From: Lachnospiraceae bacterium P6A3 | Lineage (GTDB): Bacteria; Bacillota; Clostridia; Lachnospirales; Lachnospiraceae | NCBI GenBank assembly: GCA_000702085.1 | Contig: JNKP01000001.1 | Location: forward strand, 62,001 to 126,000 | Length of the DNA: 64,000 bases | Direction: 5' to 3' | Shown here: positions 8,631 through 17,085 of the stretch, piece by piece | Layout: every line of letters begins with the position of its first letter | How positions within the stretch are numbered: the stretch's first letter is position 1 | Notes under the pieces: generated by a model | Databases searched by the model: none | What the model saw: the letters and a program-made list of their open reading frames with translations, nothing else | What the model was told of the DNA's origin: nothing | Made by a program: the position numbers and the translations under genes

Positions 8631-10244
8631 TTAGAGCTGAGGGCCTGCTGCTACGAGAGCCTTGCCTGCCTCATTGGTCTCATACTTCTTGAAGTTCTTG
8701 ATGAAACGTCCTGCAAGATCCTTAGCCTTCTCTTCCCACTCGGAAGCGTTAGCATAAGTATCACGAGGATCAAGAATCTCGGTAGATACTCCGGGAAGCT
8801 CGGTAGGAACTTCGAAATCGAAGTAAGGGATCTTCTTGGTAGGAGCCTTCTTGATGTCTCCGTTAAGGATAGCATCGATGATTCCTCTGGTATCGGGAAT
8901 GGAAATTCTCTTTCCGGTTCCGTTCCAGCCGGTATTTACGAGATATGCCTTAGCGCCGCTCTTCTGCATCTTCTTAACGAGCTCCTCGCCGTACTTGGTA
9001 GGATGAAGCTCAAGGAATGCCTGTCCGAAGCAAGCTGAGAAGGTAGGAGTAGGCTCGGTGATTCCACGCTCGGTTCCTGCAAGCTTAGCAGTGAATCCGC
9101 TGAGGAAGTAGTACTGAGTCTGCTCGGGAGTAAGGATGGAAACGGGAGGAAGTACTCCGAAAGCGTCAGCTGAAAGGAAGATTACGTTCTCAGCTGCAGG
9201 ACCTGCGGATACGCCGTTTACATTCTTAGCGATGTTCTTGATGTGCTCGATGGGATAAGATACACGAGTGTTCTCGGTAACGCTCTTATCGTCGAAATCG
9301 ATCTTTCCTGCTGCGTCTACGGTAACGTTCTCAAGGAGAGCGTTCTTAACGATTGCACCGTAGATGTCGGGCTCATTGTCTTTGTCAAGGCCGATAACCT
9401 TAGCGTAGCATCCGCCCTCAAGGTTGAATACTCCGTTGTCGTCCCAGCCGTGCTCGTCATCACCGATGAGAAGTCTCTTGGGATCGGTTGAAAGGGTGGT
9501 CTTACCTGTTCCTGAAAGTCCGAAGAAGATAGCGGTGTGCTTACCTTCCATATCGGTGTTTGCGGAGCAGTGCATGGAAGCCATTCCCTGAAGAGGAAGG
9601 AAGTAGTTCTGCATTGAGAACATACCCTTCTTCATCTCTCCGCCGTACCAGGTATTAAGGATAACCTGCTCGCGGCTGGAAACATTAAAGAGAACTGCGG
9701 TCTCAGAGTTGAGTCCAAGCTCCTTATAATTGTCTACCTTAGCCTTGGAAGCGGTGTAAACGACGAAATCAGGCTTGAAGTTAGCCTGCTCCTCAGCTGA
9801 GGGCTTGATGAACATGTTGGTAACAAAGTGTGCCTGCCAAGCTACTTCCATGATGAAACGGACAGCCATTCTGGTATCTTTGTTAGCGCCGCAGAATGCA
9901 TCGACTACGAAAAGTCTCTTGCCGGAAAGTTCCTCTACTGCGAGCTCCTTACAAGCATCCCATGCTTCCTGTGAAGCGGGATGGTTATCATTGGGATATT
10001 CGGGAGTGGTCCACCAAACGGTATCCTTGGACTTGTCATCCATAACGATGAACTTGTCTTTGGGAGAACGTCCGGTGTAAACACCTGTCATAACGTTAAC
10101 TGCTCCAAGCTCGGTAACCTGGCCCTTGTCATAGCCGGTAAGCTCAGGCTTAAGCTCTTCGTTGTACAGAGTATCGTAATCGGGATTGTAAACGATCTCG
10201 GTTACGCCGGTGATCCCATACTGGGAAAGATCGATGTTTGCCAT
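8631..10244 (-). CDS. pckA: Phosphoenolpyruvate carboxykinase (ATP)
   Basis: 537 residues, normal for the ATP-dependent enzyme. The P-loop GLSGTGKTT (242-250) is followed by [17 protein letters not shown] with the metal-binding aspartates, and upstream are [13 protein letters not shown] and the substrate-site [12 protein letters not shown]. The enzyme interconverts oxaloacetate plus ATP and PEP plus CO2. In anaerobic fermenters it often runs toward oxaloacetate, conserving ATP; that direction is an inference here. It stands alone between the Xaa-Pro aminopeptidase and the ncRNA and has its own terminator. It shares oxaloacetate with the decarboxylase operon at 31-36 kb. Confidence 0.97.
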   Translation of the reverse strand: MANIDLSQYGITGVTEIVYNPDYDTLYNEELKPELTGYDKGQVTELGAVNVMTGVYTGRSPKDKFIVMDDKSKDTVWWTTPEYPNDNHPASQEAWDACKELAVEELSGKRLFVVDAFCGANKDTRMAVRFIMEVAWQAHFVTNMFIKPSAEEQANFKPDFVVYTASKAKVDNYKELGLNSETAVLFNVSSREQVILNTWYGGEMKKGMFSMQNYFLPLQGMASMHCSANTDMEGKHTAIFFGLSGTGKTTLSTDPKRLLIGDDEHGWDDNGVFNLEGGCYAKVIGLDKDNEPDIYGAIVKNALLENVTVDAAGKIDFDDKSVTENTRVSYPIEHIKNIAKNVNGVSAGPAAENVIFLSADAFGVLPPVSILTPEQTQYYFLSGFTAKLAGTERGITEPTPTFSACFGQAFLELHPTKYGEELVKKMQKSGAKAYLVNTGWNGTGKRISIPDTRGIIDAILNGDIKKAPTKKIPYFDFEVPTELPGVSTEILDPRDTYANASEWEEKAKDLAGRFIKNFKKYETNEAGKALVAAGPQL

Positions 10245-10368
10245 ACTTTTTCCTCTTTTCTTAGTTTGATTTTTTACGGTTTAGTATGTAACCGAATTTG
10301 GATTCATTATCTCAAAACAGCGCCTAAAAGTCAATTAAACAGGCGGGTAAATTGATGCTTTGACGCTG

Positions 10369-12195
10369 TCAATTTTTGCCCAAAGGACGGGTAACTTCGG
10401 CAAGCCATTTTGAGGTTTCTTCATCCAGCAAATCTTTAAGGCTGTCATATACTTTTCTGTGGTATTCGTCCACGGCTTTTATCTCATTTTCCGTCATATC
10501 TTCAAGCACTATAAGATCCCTGTCAAAGGGGGCCATGGTAAGAGTCTCAAATCCGTAAAACTCACCGAAATCATTTTTGCCCTTTGGGACACATACCATC
10601 ATATTCTCGGTCCTGATGCCGAACTCTCCCGCCAGGTAAACACCCGGTTCATCTGAGGTGATCATTCCGAGCTCAAACGTGGTATTTCCGCTTACCCGGC
10701 TTCCCGTAGAAATATTCTGAGGTCCCTCATGGACGTTGAGAAGGTATCCGACTCCGTGTCCGGTACCGTGATTGTAATCATATCCCAGCTCCCAAAGAGG
10801 CTTTCTAGCCAGAATGTCCAGTGTTCTACCGCAGGTGCCCTTTTTGAAAACAGTACCTGCAAGGTTAATGTTACCCTTAAGCACCGCGGTATAAAGCTTC
10901 TTCATTTTTTCGGTGGCATTACCGATCAAAACCGTTCTGGTAACATCGGTGGTTCCCCTCATGTAATGTCCGCCGGTATCGAGAAGTACCAGGGTATTGT
11001 TCTCAAGGGGAACATCGGTTTCAGGAGTGGGCTCATAATGAATTATGGCACCGTGAGCACCCGTTGCCACGATGGGAGCAAAGCTCTCTCCCTTAAAGTC
11101 CTCGGCCTCTTCTCTGTATGAAAGAAGCTTTTTCGCAACGTCAAGTTCTGTTATCTTACCTTCCAGAAGTTCGCTCGAGCCCTGTATTTTCTTGAGATAA
11201 TAAAGGATTTTGGTAAGAGCCGCTCCGTCCGAAACATGAGCTTTTCTCTCATTTTCAATCTCAGTCTCCGTCTTACACGCTTTAAGTAGTACTGTAGGTG
11301 AAGGCTTATCGATAATCTTAACGTTACCGGGAAGTGACGAAGTAAGTTTAAGGTTTGTGCAGGACCTGTCGAGGCTAACCTTAAGTGCGGTATCCATTGC
11401 CTTAAGATCACAGAAGATTTCTTCATATCCCTTTATCTCAACGCCTTTTCCCTCAAGTGTCTCTCTGATGTCGACACACTTGTCTTCGTCCATATAGAGT
11501 ACGCTTTTATCACCTGTAATAAGGGCATAAGAAAGTGTTACGGGATTGAAATCTATATCGTTTCCGCGGAATCCGAAAAGCCATGCAATATCATCAAGAG
11601 ACGACAGAACCAGCATGTCGCATCCGTCTTCGGTAAGCTTTTCACGCACCTTGGAGATTTTCTCATCAAAGCTCATTCCTGTATATGAATCATCCAGTAT
11701 CCACGCCTTTCCGGAAGGAAGGGACGGCCTGTCGTTCCAGATATTACCCACAAGATCGATGTCCGTTATGAACGCAATGTCTTTGCCGGCTGTTTTCTTT
11801 TTAATGGTATCGAAAAAGAAAGCAGGTACGAGCCTTGCATCAAACCCCAGAGAATCGCCGTCTTTAAGGGCATCCCTGATAAAATCGGAAAGTACGGGGC
11901 ATTCGGGCTGTCCCATCTTCATAAGAGTGATACCGGTACCCTGCAGCTGCTCATCAGCCTGCAGGAAATATCTTCCGTCGGTCCAGAGGTATGCACCGTC
12001 CGCAGTTATGACCATCTCACCGTTTGATCCGTCGAATCCCGACAGATACTCTCTGCATTTAAAATAATCCGAAATGTACTCGGACATATGAAAATCGCCG
12101 CCGGGGACGTAATAAACATCCGTCCCGGCAGCGAGCATTTCACTTCTCAAAGCATCAAGTCTTTTTACATATTCTTCAGAAGTCATTCTTTTCAT
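10369..12195 (-). CDS. Xaa-Pro aminopeptidase (M24B, long three-domain form)
   Basis: 608 residues. Two creatinase-like N-terminal domains (about 1-150 and 160-310) precede the pita-bread catalytic domain. All metal ligands are visible: the Asp pair in VLLDTGGHYMRGTTDVTR, the His of GTGHGVGYLLNVHEGP, the Glu of SDEPGVYLAGEFGIR and the last Glu in GIRTEN. Enzymes of this long form are cytosolic and remove an N-terminal residue that precedes proline. The start ATG overlaps the thrC stop (ATGA). The products are functionally unrelated, so the pairing looks like simple co-transcription. Confidence 0.94.
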   Translation of the reverse strand: MKRMTSEEYVKRLDALRSEMLAAGTDVYYVPGGDFHMSEYISDYFKCREYLSGFDGSNGEMVITADGAYLWTDGRYFLQADEQLQGTGITLMKMGQPECPVLSDFIRDALKDGDSLGFDARLVPAFFFDTIKKKTAGKDIAFITDIDLVGNIWNDRPSLPSGKAWILDDSYTGMSFDEKISKVREKLTEDGCDMLVLSSLDDIAWLFGFRGNDIDFNPVTLSYALITGDKSVLYMDEDKCVDIRETLEGKGVEIKGYEEIFCDLKAMDTALKVSLDRSCTNLKLTSSLPGNVKIIDKPSPTVLLKACKTETEIENERKAHVSDGAALTKILYYLKKIQGSSELLEGKITELDVAKKLLSYREEAEDFKGESFAPIVATGAHGAIIHYEPTPETDVPLENNTLVLLDTGGHYMRGTTDVTRTVLIGNATEKMKKLYTAVLKGNINLAGTVFKKGTCGRTLDILARKPLWELGYDYNHGTGHGVGYLLNVHEGPQNISTGSRVSGNTTFELGMITSDEPGVYLAGEFGIRTENMMVCVPKGKNDFGEFYGFETLTMAPFDRDLIVLEDMTENEIKAVDEYHRKVYDSLKDLLDEETSKWLAEVTRPLGKN

Positions 12196-13679
12196 TTGAG
12201 AAATCCTGCAATAACATTTTTCATTTCATCGATGTCGCACTCGGTCTTGTGAAGAACGGGAGCGGTTCTGATATCCTCGATTGCCTGAGGAATGGCTACG
12301 TTCGAGATCTTGCAAAGATCGTCGATGAGCTCGAAATCGGTCTTCTTATCATACTCGGGATCGATGGAGTTCATTACGCTTCTTGTGAACTTATAAGGGC
12401 TGGCCGTGGAAGCGATGACTACGGGAGTATTGTCTCCTGTCTCTGCCTTGTACTTGTCGCATACAAAGGATGCTACCGCGGTGTGAGTATCGATAACATA
12501 TCCGCTGGTCTTGTAGATCTTGGAGATCTGCTCGGAAGTTTCCTTCTCGTCCGCATATCCACCATAGAAATCCGCAAGTCCCTTCTTCTCGGAATCGGTG
12601 ATGGAATACTTTCCGCCGTTTGAGAGCTGACCCATAAGCTCAGCACATCTTCCCGTATCATTTCCCGCGATCATGTAGATAAGTCTCTCAAGGTTGCTGG
12701 AAATGAGAATGTCCATGGAAGGTGATGAGGTTACATGGAAATCTCTGTTTCTGTCATAGGTTCCCGATTCGAAGAAGTCGAAAAGAACCTTATTTGTATT
12801 GGAAGCACAGATCAGCTTCTTAATGGGAAGTCCCATGTTCTTTGCGTAGAATGCAGCGAGGATGTTTCCAAAGTTTCCGGTGGGAACGCATACATTGATG
12901 AGGTCTCCGTCCTTAATTCTCTCTTCCTTAAGGAGTCTGGTGTATGCCCATACATAGTAGCAGACCTGAGGAACAAGTCTTCCGATATTGATGGAGTTTG
13001 CGGATGAGAATACGAATCCCTTCTCGTCAAGCTCTTTGCCGAACTCCTTGTCTCCGAAGATTTTCTTGACTCCGGTCTGGGCATCGTCGAAGTTTCCGTG
13101 AATTCCGACTACCATGGTGTTGGCACCCTTTTGGGTTACCATCTGTTTCTCCTGGATGGGAGAAACGCCGCTCTTGGGATAGAAAACAACGATCCTTGTT
13201 CCGGGAACATCGGCAAATCCCGCAAGAGCCGCTTTACCGGTATCTCCGCTGGTTGCGGTTAAGATTACGATCTCCTTTTCAAGACCGTTCTTTTTAGCGG
13301 CGGTGGTCATAAGATGAGGAAGGAGTGAAAGAGCCATATCCTTGAATGCGATGGTGGCACCGTGGAAAAGCTCGAGATAATATGAACCGCAGCTCTCGGA
13401 AAGTGGTGCGATCTCCTCGGTATCGAATTTGGAATCGTAAGCCGCAGCGATGCACTTTTTAAGCTCATCCTCTGTATAATCGGTAAGGAAAAGCTTCATA
13501 ACCTCATAGCTGAGCTCCTGATAGTTCATCTCCGAAAGCTCTTTTAAAGACTTATCAAGAGCAGGAATGGAATCGGGAACAAAAAGGCCTCCGTCGGAAG
13601 CAAGTCCCTGCAATACTGCCATGGAGGCGGTATATTTCTTACCCTCTCCTCTTGTACTTGAATAAGTAACTTCTTTCAT
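12192..13679 (-). CDS. thrC: Threonine synthase
   Basis: 495 residues from the ATG at 13677-13679, which has AGGAAGGA upstream; the open frame extends 20 codons further but overlaps the divergent gene. PLP-binding lysine lies in HGATIAFKDMALSLLP, and SGDTGKAALAGFA and PTGNFGNILAAFYAK are typical of the long (fungal/Gram-negative-like) threonine synthase type with the N-terminal SSTRGEGKKYTASMAVLQGL element. It converts O-phosphohomoserine to threonine. A weak candidate promoter reads out of the start of the divergent AP2-like gene only 32 bases away. Confidence 0.96.
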   Translation of the reverse strand: MKEVTYSSTRGEGKKYTASMAVLQGLASDGGLFVPDSIPALDKSLKELSEMNYQELSYEVMKLFLTDYTEDELKKCIAAAYDSKFDTEEIAPLSESCGSYYLELFHGATIAFKDMALSLLPHLMTTAAKKNGLEKEIVILTATSGDTGKAALAGFADVPGTRIVVFYPKSGVSPIQEKQMVTQKGANTMVVGIHGNFDDAQTGVKKIFGDKEFGKELDEKGFVFSSANSINIGRLVPQVCYYVWAYTRLLKEERIKDGDLINVCVPTGNFGNILAAFYAKNMGLPIKKLICASNTNKVLFDFFESGTYDRNRDFHVTSSPSMDILISSNLERLIYMIAGNDTGRCAELMGQLSNGGKYSITDSEKKGLADFYGGYADEKETSEQISKIYKTSGYVIDTHTAVASFVCDKYKAETGDNTPVVIASTASPYKFTRSVMNSIDPEYDKKTDFELIDDLCKISNVAIPQAIEDIRTAPVLHKTECDIDEMKNVIAGFLK

Positions 13680-13711
13680 AATAATGATCCTTCCTGTGTT
13701 ACAATATTTCC

Positions 13712-14500
13712 ATGAGCGACAGACAAAACCGGGAGACAACTTTAAAGGGTGTTTACATTACGAAGACCGCTACGGGTAAAATCCTGTACCGTGCTTCGGT
13801 CACCAAATCGTCCCGTCATATTTCCCTCGGCTCCTATCCCGATGAAAAGAAAGCTCATAAGGCATATCTGACCGCATTAAAAGTACTTGAAAACAATAGC
13901 ATTTCATTGGATGATTTTCAAGATTTTAAGGCTCTTAAATATGAGAAAGCCGTTATTCTCATGAATTTACGCGATAACGGTATTTATTTCGGAACTCCCA
14001 TATATCTGCACAAGGACTATTTCAACTACTATCTTACCCCGGATATCGTCTTTACATTTGACCTTGAAGACCTGTTTTATTTTTCCTCACATAAGATATC
14101 CAAAAGGGGCGGTCATTTCTTCGTGGCGGATTACGGCTCACAGGTCTCCGTGGGGGCAAGATTCGGACTTAAGCCCTACTCCGTGGAAGGACGGGATTGC
14201 AGATTCATAAACGGGGATCTTTACGATTACAGAAGATCCAATCTGGAAATACTAAACACATACCACGGAGTCATCGTATCGCCGGATCAAAAGGGATATA
14301 TTGCAAGGATCCATACATCGGGATATACGAAGATCGGATTCTATGAATCCGCGCTTGAAGCAGCCATAGCTTATAACAAGGCCGTGGATTTATTGAAAAA
14401 AAAGGACGGAAATAAGAACTATCCCGAGAATTACATAGATGAGGTTTCAGGTAAGGTGTATGCGGAGATTTATAATTCAATCAAGATAAACATACAGTGA
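13712..14500 (+). CDS. AP2-like DNA-binding protein with degenerate HNH core
   Basis: 262 residues. Residues about 10-60 (LKGVYITKT...YRASVTK...HISLGSYPDEKKAHKAY) and about 185-235 (YHGVIVS...YIARIHTSG...IGFYESALEAAIAYNKA) look like two AP2/ERF-type three-strand-plus-helix domains. Between them INGDLYDYRRSNLEIL resembles the NGDxxDNRxxNL part of HNH homing endonucleases, but the preceding catalytic His is replaced by Phe (CRFINGD). I infer a DNA-binding relic of an HNH-AP2 selfish endonuclease, or a domesticated regulator. No clear Shine-Dalgarno is seen; a TACAAT lies 5 bases before the ATG, so translation could be leaderless. The stop codon lies inside the long palindrome. Confidence 0.65.
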   Translation: MSDRQNRETTLKGVYITKTATGKILYRASVTKSSRHISLGSYPDEKKAHKAYLTALKVLENNSISLDDFQDFKALKYEKAVILMNLRDNGIYFGTPIYLHKDYFNYYLTPDIVFTFDLEDLFYFSSHKISKRGGHFFVADYGSQVSVGARFGLKPYSVEGRDCRFINGDLYDYRRSNLEILNTYHGVIVSPDQKGYIARIHTSGYTKIGFYESALEAAIAYNKAVDLLKKKDGNKNYPENYIDEVSGKVYAEIYNSIKINIQ

Positions 14501-14559
14501 CAGTGGGGACGCAACAAATTTGTCACCGGGTGACAAATTTGTTGCGTCCCCACTGTCAC
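14497..14559. repeat. 31-bp-arm perfect palindrome (REP-like unit A)
   Basis: A perfect inverted repeat with 31-base arms (14497-14527 and 14529-14559) around a single base. The outer 16 bases of each arm, GTGACAGTGGGGACGC, are shared with a second element at 30113-30181; the inner 15 bases differ but keep TTTGTCA. It fills the entire gap between two convergent genes, containing the stop of the plus gene and ending at the stop of the minus gene. No T-run follows on either side, so although it probably stops transcription it is better described as a REP/RAYT-type palindromic element. No RAYT transposase is in the window. Confidence 0.85.
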
Positions 14560-15690
14560 TTATTTCTGTGTATAGTCTATAAAAGATATGGACAGATCCG
14601 CGGGACCGCTGATACCGTTTACGGTACCGTTTGATGCGTATTCCCACATGGTAAATGCGTACGGGTAATCCGGAAGATCTCCGTTATTGTCGAGCCAGAT
14701 GTCCACATCCGAGAACTTGCTAAGGTCGATTTCTTTTAACAGGAATTCTTTATCCGCGTGGATCACGCAGTTGAATCCCGCATCTTTGATGGTATCCGCA
14801 AATGTACGGATCACCTCGGTCTTCTCCGCTTTGGTCAGATCCTCAATCCTGGAGGTATCGTTCAGGATAAAACCTATATCTATCGCAAGAGGATATGTAA
14901 TCTTGTTTTCCTGAGCTACAGCAATAAGTGCTACGGCTTCTTCGGTCGCTTCCTCTACCGTGATTGCCTGTGATGTAAAATACAGTCCGACATCAAGCCC
15001 CGCCTGAGTCGCTCTTGAAATATTATCGGTATAGTACTCGTCGAGGGTTATTGTACCGGTGCCGTAACCTCTGACTCCGACTCTTACCATTACATAATCG
15101 ATTCCGTCATCTCTCAGAAGTCCGAAATCAACATAATCGTCATACTTATCTATAGTCACACCCAGATAGGAAGTAACTCTGCTGTCCGTGTAATATGCCA
15201 TCCTTCCGGACTGGGATACCAGATTTGTATAATCGTAATCATTCTTGGGAAGGTAAGGAGTTATCAGAACCCACTCTTCCGAACCGTCACGGTTCACCAC
15301 AAGTGTATGCTTTCCGTCGGTGGCTTCGGGAGGAAGTCCGTCTTCATCTTCACCGTCCCCTTCGCCATCTTCGGGTTCCTTATTGCCCTCTGCATCTCCT
15401 TCTTCATCAGTCTCGACATCATCCGCAGGATACATATCCCAGAAATCAAGGTCTCCGGGTTTTACATCGGAAACTTCCGGTTCCTCGGGCTTTACAACAG
15501 GGCTTTCATTCTCCGCAAGAACGGGATCGGGAATATTGGGATTTTGATGATGTGATGGCTTTCTGTTGGCTATAAGAACTATCACGATGATCAAAAGAAT
15601 GATAAAAGCACTCATCACCATAGCTGCAGTCAGCTGTGGCGTAATGTCTCTTCTGTCATTGTCATCGGGAAGATTCATTTTACCTGACAT
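14560..15690 (-). CDS. Membrane-anchored GH25 muramidase-like protein, probably inactive
   Basis: 376 residues. One membrane helix (about 20-41) is followed by an acidic, Pro/Glu-rich linker (55-125) and a GH25-like domain from about 175. Family landmarks are visible: SYLGVTIDKY (175-183), MVRVGVRGYGTG (201-212), GLDVGLYFTSQAI (231-243), YPLAIDIGF (266-274) and WEYASNGTVNGISG (349-362). GH25 lysozymes normally have GxDxS near the first site and DxE in the second; here Thr179 replaces the first Asp and Gly273 replaces the Glu. I infer a wall-binding pseudoenzyme outside the cell. It lies eight bases after rnfB, so it is probably expressed with the Rnf operon. Confidence 0.75.
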   Translation of the reverse strand: MSGKMNLPDDNDRRDITPQLTAAMVMSAFIILLIIVIVLIANRKPSHHQNPNIPDPVLAENESPVVKPEEPEVSDVKPGDLDFWDMYPADDVETDEEGDAEGNKEPEDGEGDGEDEDGLPPEATDGKHTLVVNRDGSEEWVLITPYLPKNDYDYTNLVSQSGRMAYYTDSRVTSYLGVTIDKYDDYVDFGLLRDDGIDYVMVRVGVRGYGTGTITLDEYYTDNISRATQAGLDVGLYFTSQAITVEEATEEAVALIAVAQENKITYPLAIDIGFILNDTSRIEDLTKAEKTEVIRTFADTIKDAGFNCVIHADKEFLLKEIDLSKFSDVDIWLDNNGDLPDYPYAFTMWEYASNGTVNGISGPADLSISFIDYTQK

Positions 15691-15697
15691 AATAATC

Positions 15698-16483
15698 TCA
15701 GATGATTACCTTCTTGGGACACTTCTCTGTGCAGACTCCGCATCCCGTACATTTATCGTAATCAATTCTCGCTAAGTTATCGGTAACGGCAACTGCTGCA
15801 GCGGGACAATTCCTTGCACAAAGTCCGCATCCGATACATCCCGCAGAACATGCCTTCATAACTTCCGGTCCCTTTGCATGAGAAGAACACGCAACATGAT
15901 GAGGCGCATCGTAAGGAACAAGGCTGATAAGCTTTCTGGGACATGCCGCTACGCATTTACCGCAGGCCTTACATGCATCCTTATCGACTACCGCGATACC
16001 GTTTATCACATGTATCGCATCGAAAGGACATACTGATACGCAGGTTCCGCCTCCGAGGCATCCTTCTCTGCAGGCTTTAGGGCCTCCCGCAGGGACAAAA
16101 TCCACAACTCTGCAGTCCTTAGGGCCTACATATTCGTAGTTTTCCTGAGCTTTTTCGCAGTCACCCATGCAGGCAACAAACGCAACCTGCTTAACGCTTC
16201 CTGCGGATTCGGTTCCCATGATCTTTGCAATCTTATCTCCTACCTCACTTCCGCCCACGGGGCATCCGTTTACCGGAGCTTCACCTTTGACAATGGCTGC
16301 GGCAAGTCCGGAACATCCCGGATATCCGCATCCTCCGCAGTTATTTCCGGGAAGAGCGGCCAAAACCTTCTCTTCTCTTTCATCTGTTTTAACTTTGAAA
16401 ATAATACCGGCAGCGCCGAGGAAAAGTCCTACGAATATTCCCACACATGCCGTACATAATGCAGCTGTTAATACACCTGTCAT
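15698..16483 (-). CDS. rnfB: Rnf complex ferredoxin-type subunit RnfB
   Basis: 261 residues. An N-terminal membrane helix is followed by the RnfB Fe-S domain NNCGGCGYPGCSG (about 47-60) and then several 4Fe-4S motifs: CLGGGTCVSVCPFDAI, CKACGKCVAACP, CIGCGLCARNCP and the final CTGCGVCTEKCP. RnfB takes electrons from reduced ferredoxin into the membrane-bound Rnf complex, which passes them to NAD+ while moving Na+ or H+ out. It is the last rnf gene, in the order C-D-G-E-A-B, the usual clostridial order. Confidence 0.96.
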   Translation of the reverse strand: MTGVLTAALCTACVGIFVGLFLGAAGIIFKVKTDEREEKVLAALPGNNCGGCGYPGCSGLAAAIVKGEAPVNGCPVGGSEVGDKIAKIMGTESAGSVKQVAFVACMGDCEKAQENYEYVGPKDCRVVDFVPAGGPKACREGCLGGGTCVSVCPFDAIHVINGIAVVDKDACKACGKCVAACPRKLISLVPYDAPHHVACSSHAKGPEVMKACSAGCIGCGLCARNCPAAAVAVTDNLARIDYDKCTGCGVCTEKCPKKVII

Positions 16484-16498
16484 TTCTTTCCCCTTTTT

Positions 16499-17083
16499 TT
16501 ACAGAAGTCCCGAAAATCCCCAGAAGGCAATTGCCATAAGACCTGCAGTAAGCAGTACTATGGGCATTCCCTTAAAAGGTCCGGGTACTTCGGTATACTC
16601 CATCTTTTCTCTGATACCTGCAAGGATAACGATGGCGATGGTAAATCCCACTGCCGTTCCGAATCCGTTTACTACGCCTTTGAATAATCCGTAATTTTTC
16701 TGAACGTTACTTACCGCAACACCAAGAACGGCACAGTTTGTGGTGATGAGAGGCAGATAAACGCCCAGTGCCTGATATAGAGAAGGAACCATCTTTTTAA
16801 GGAACATCTCAACAAACTGAACAAGTGCTGCGATAACAAGTATAAATACGATAGTCTGCAGATATGTGATGTTAAGCGGAACAAGAATGAGCTTATACAG
16901 AGCTCCCGCAACAAAGCTTGCAAGGGTTATGACGAAGATAACCGCGGTTCCCATTCCGGCTGCCGTCTTGATCTTTCTGGAAACTCCCAGAAAAGGACAA
17001 AGGCCGAGGAACTGGCTGAGTACTACGTTTGATACCAGTGATGAACCCACAAGCAAAAGGAGCATTTCTTTTAATCCGTCCAT
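16499..17083 (-). CDS. rnfA: Rnf complex membrane subunit RnfA
   Basis: 194 residues with six predicted membrane helices. It carries family signatures SNVVLSQFLGLCPFLGVSRK and YLPLITTNCAVLGVAVSN, whose cysteines are proposed to hold the membrane iron-sulfur site between RnfA and RnfE. It forms the inverted-topology pair with RnfE in the ion-translocating core. The start is three bases from the rnfE stop, and rnfB follows after 15 bases, so it is translated as part of the rnf operon. Confidence 0.96.
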   Translation of the reverse strand: MDGLKEMLLLLVGSSLVSNVVLSQFLGLCPFLGVSRKIKTAAGMGTAVIFVITLASFVAGALYKLILVPLNITYLQTIVFILVIAALVQFVEMFLKKMVPSLYQALGVYLPLITTNCAVLGVAVSNVQKNYGLFKGVVNGFGTAVGFTIAIVILAGIREKMEYTEVPGPFKGMPIVLLTAGLMAIAFWGFSGLL

Positions 17084-17085
17084 AT

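Noticed and set aside
13712-14500. Integrase arm-type DNA-binding domain or phage gene
   Set aside because: There is no tyrosine recombinase catalytic domain, attachment site or other phage gene near; AP2/HNH likeness is better.
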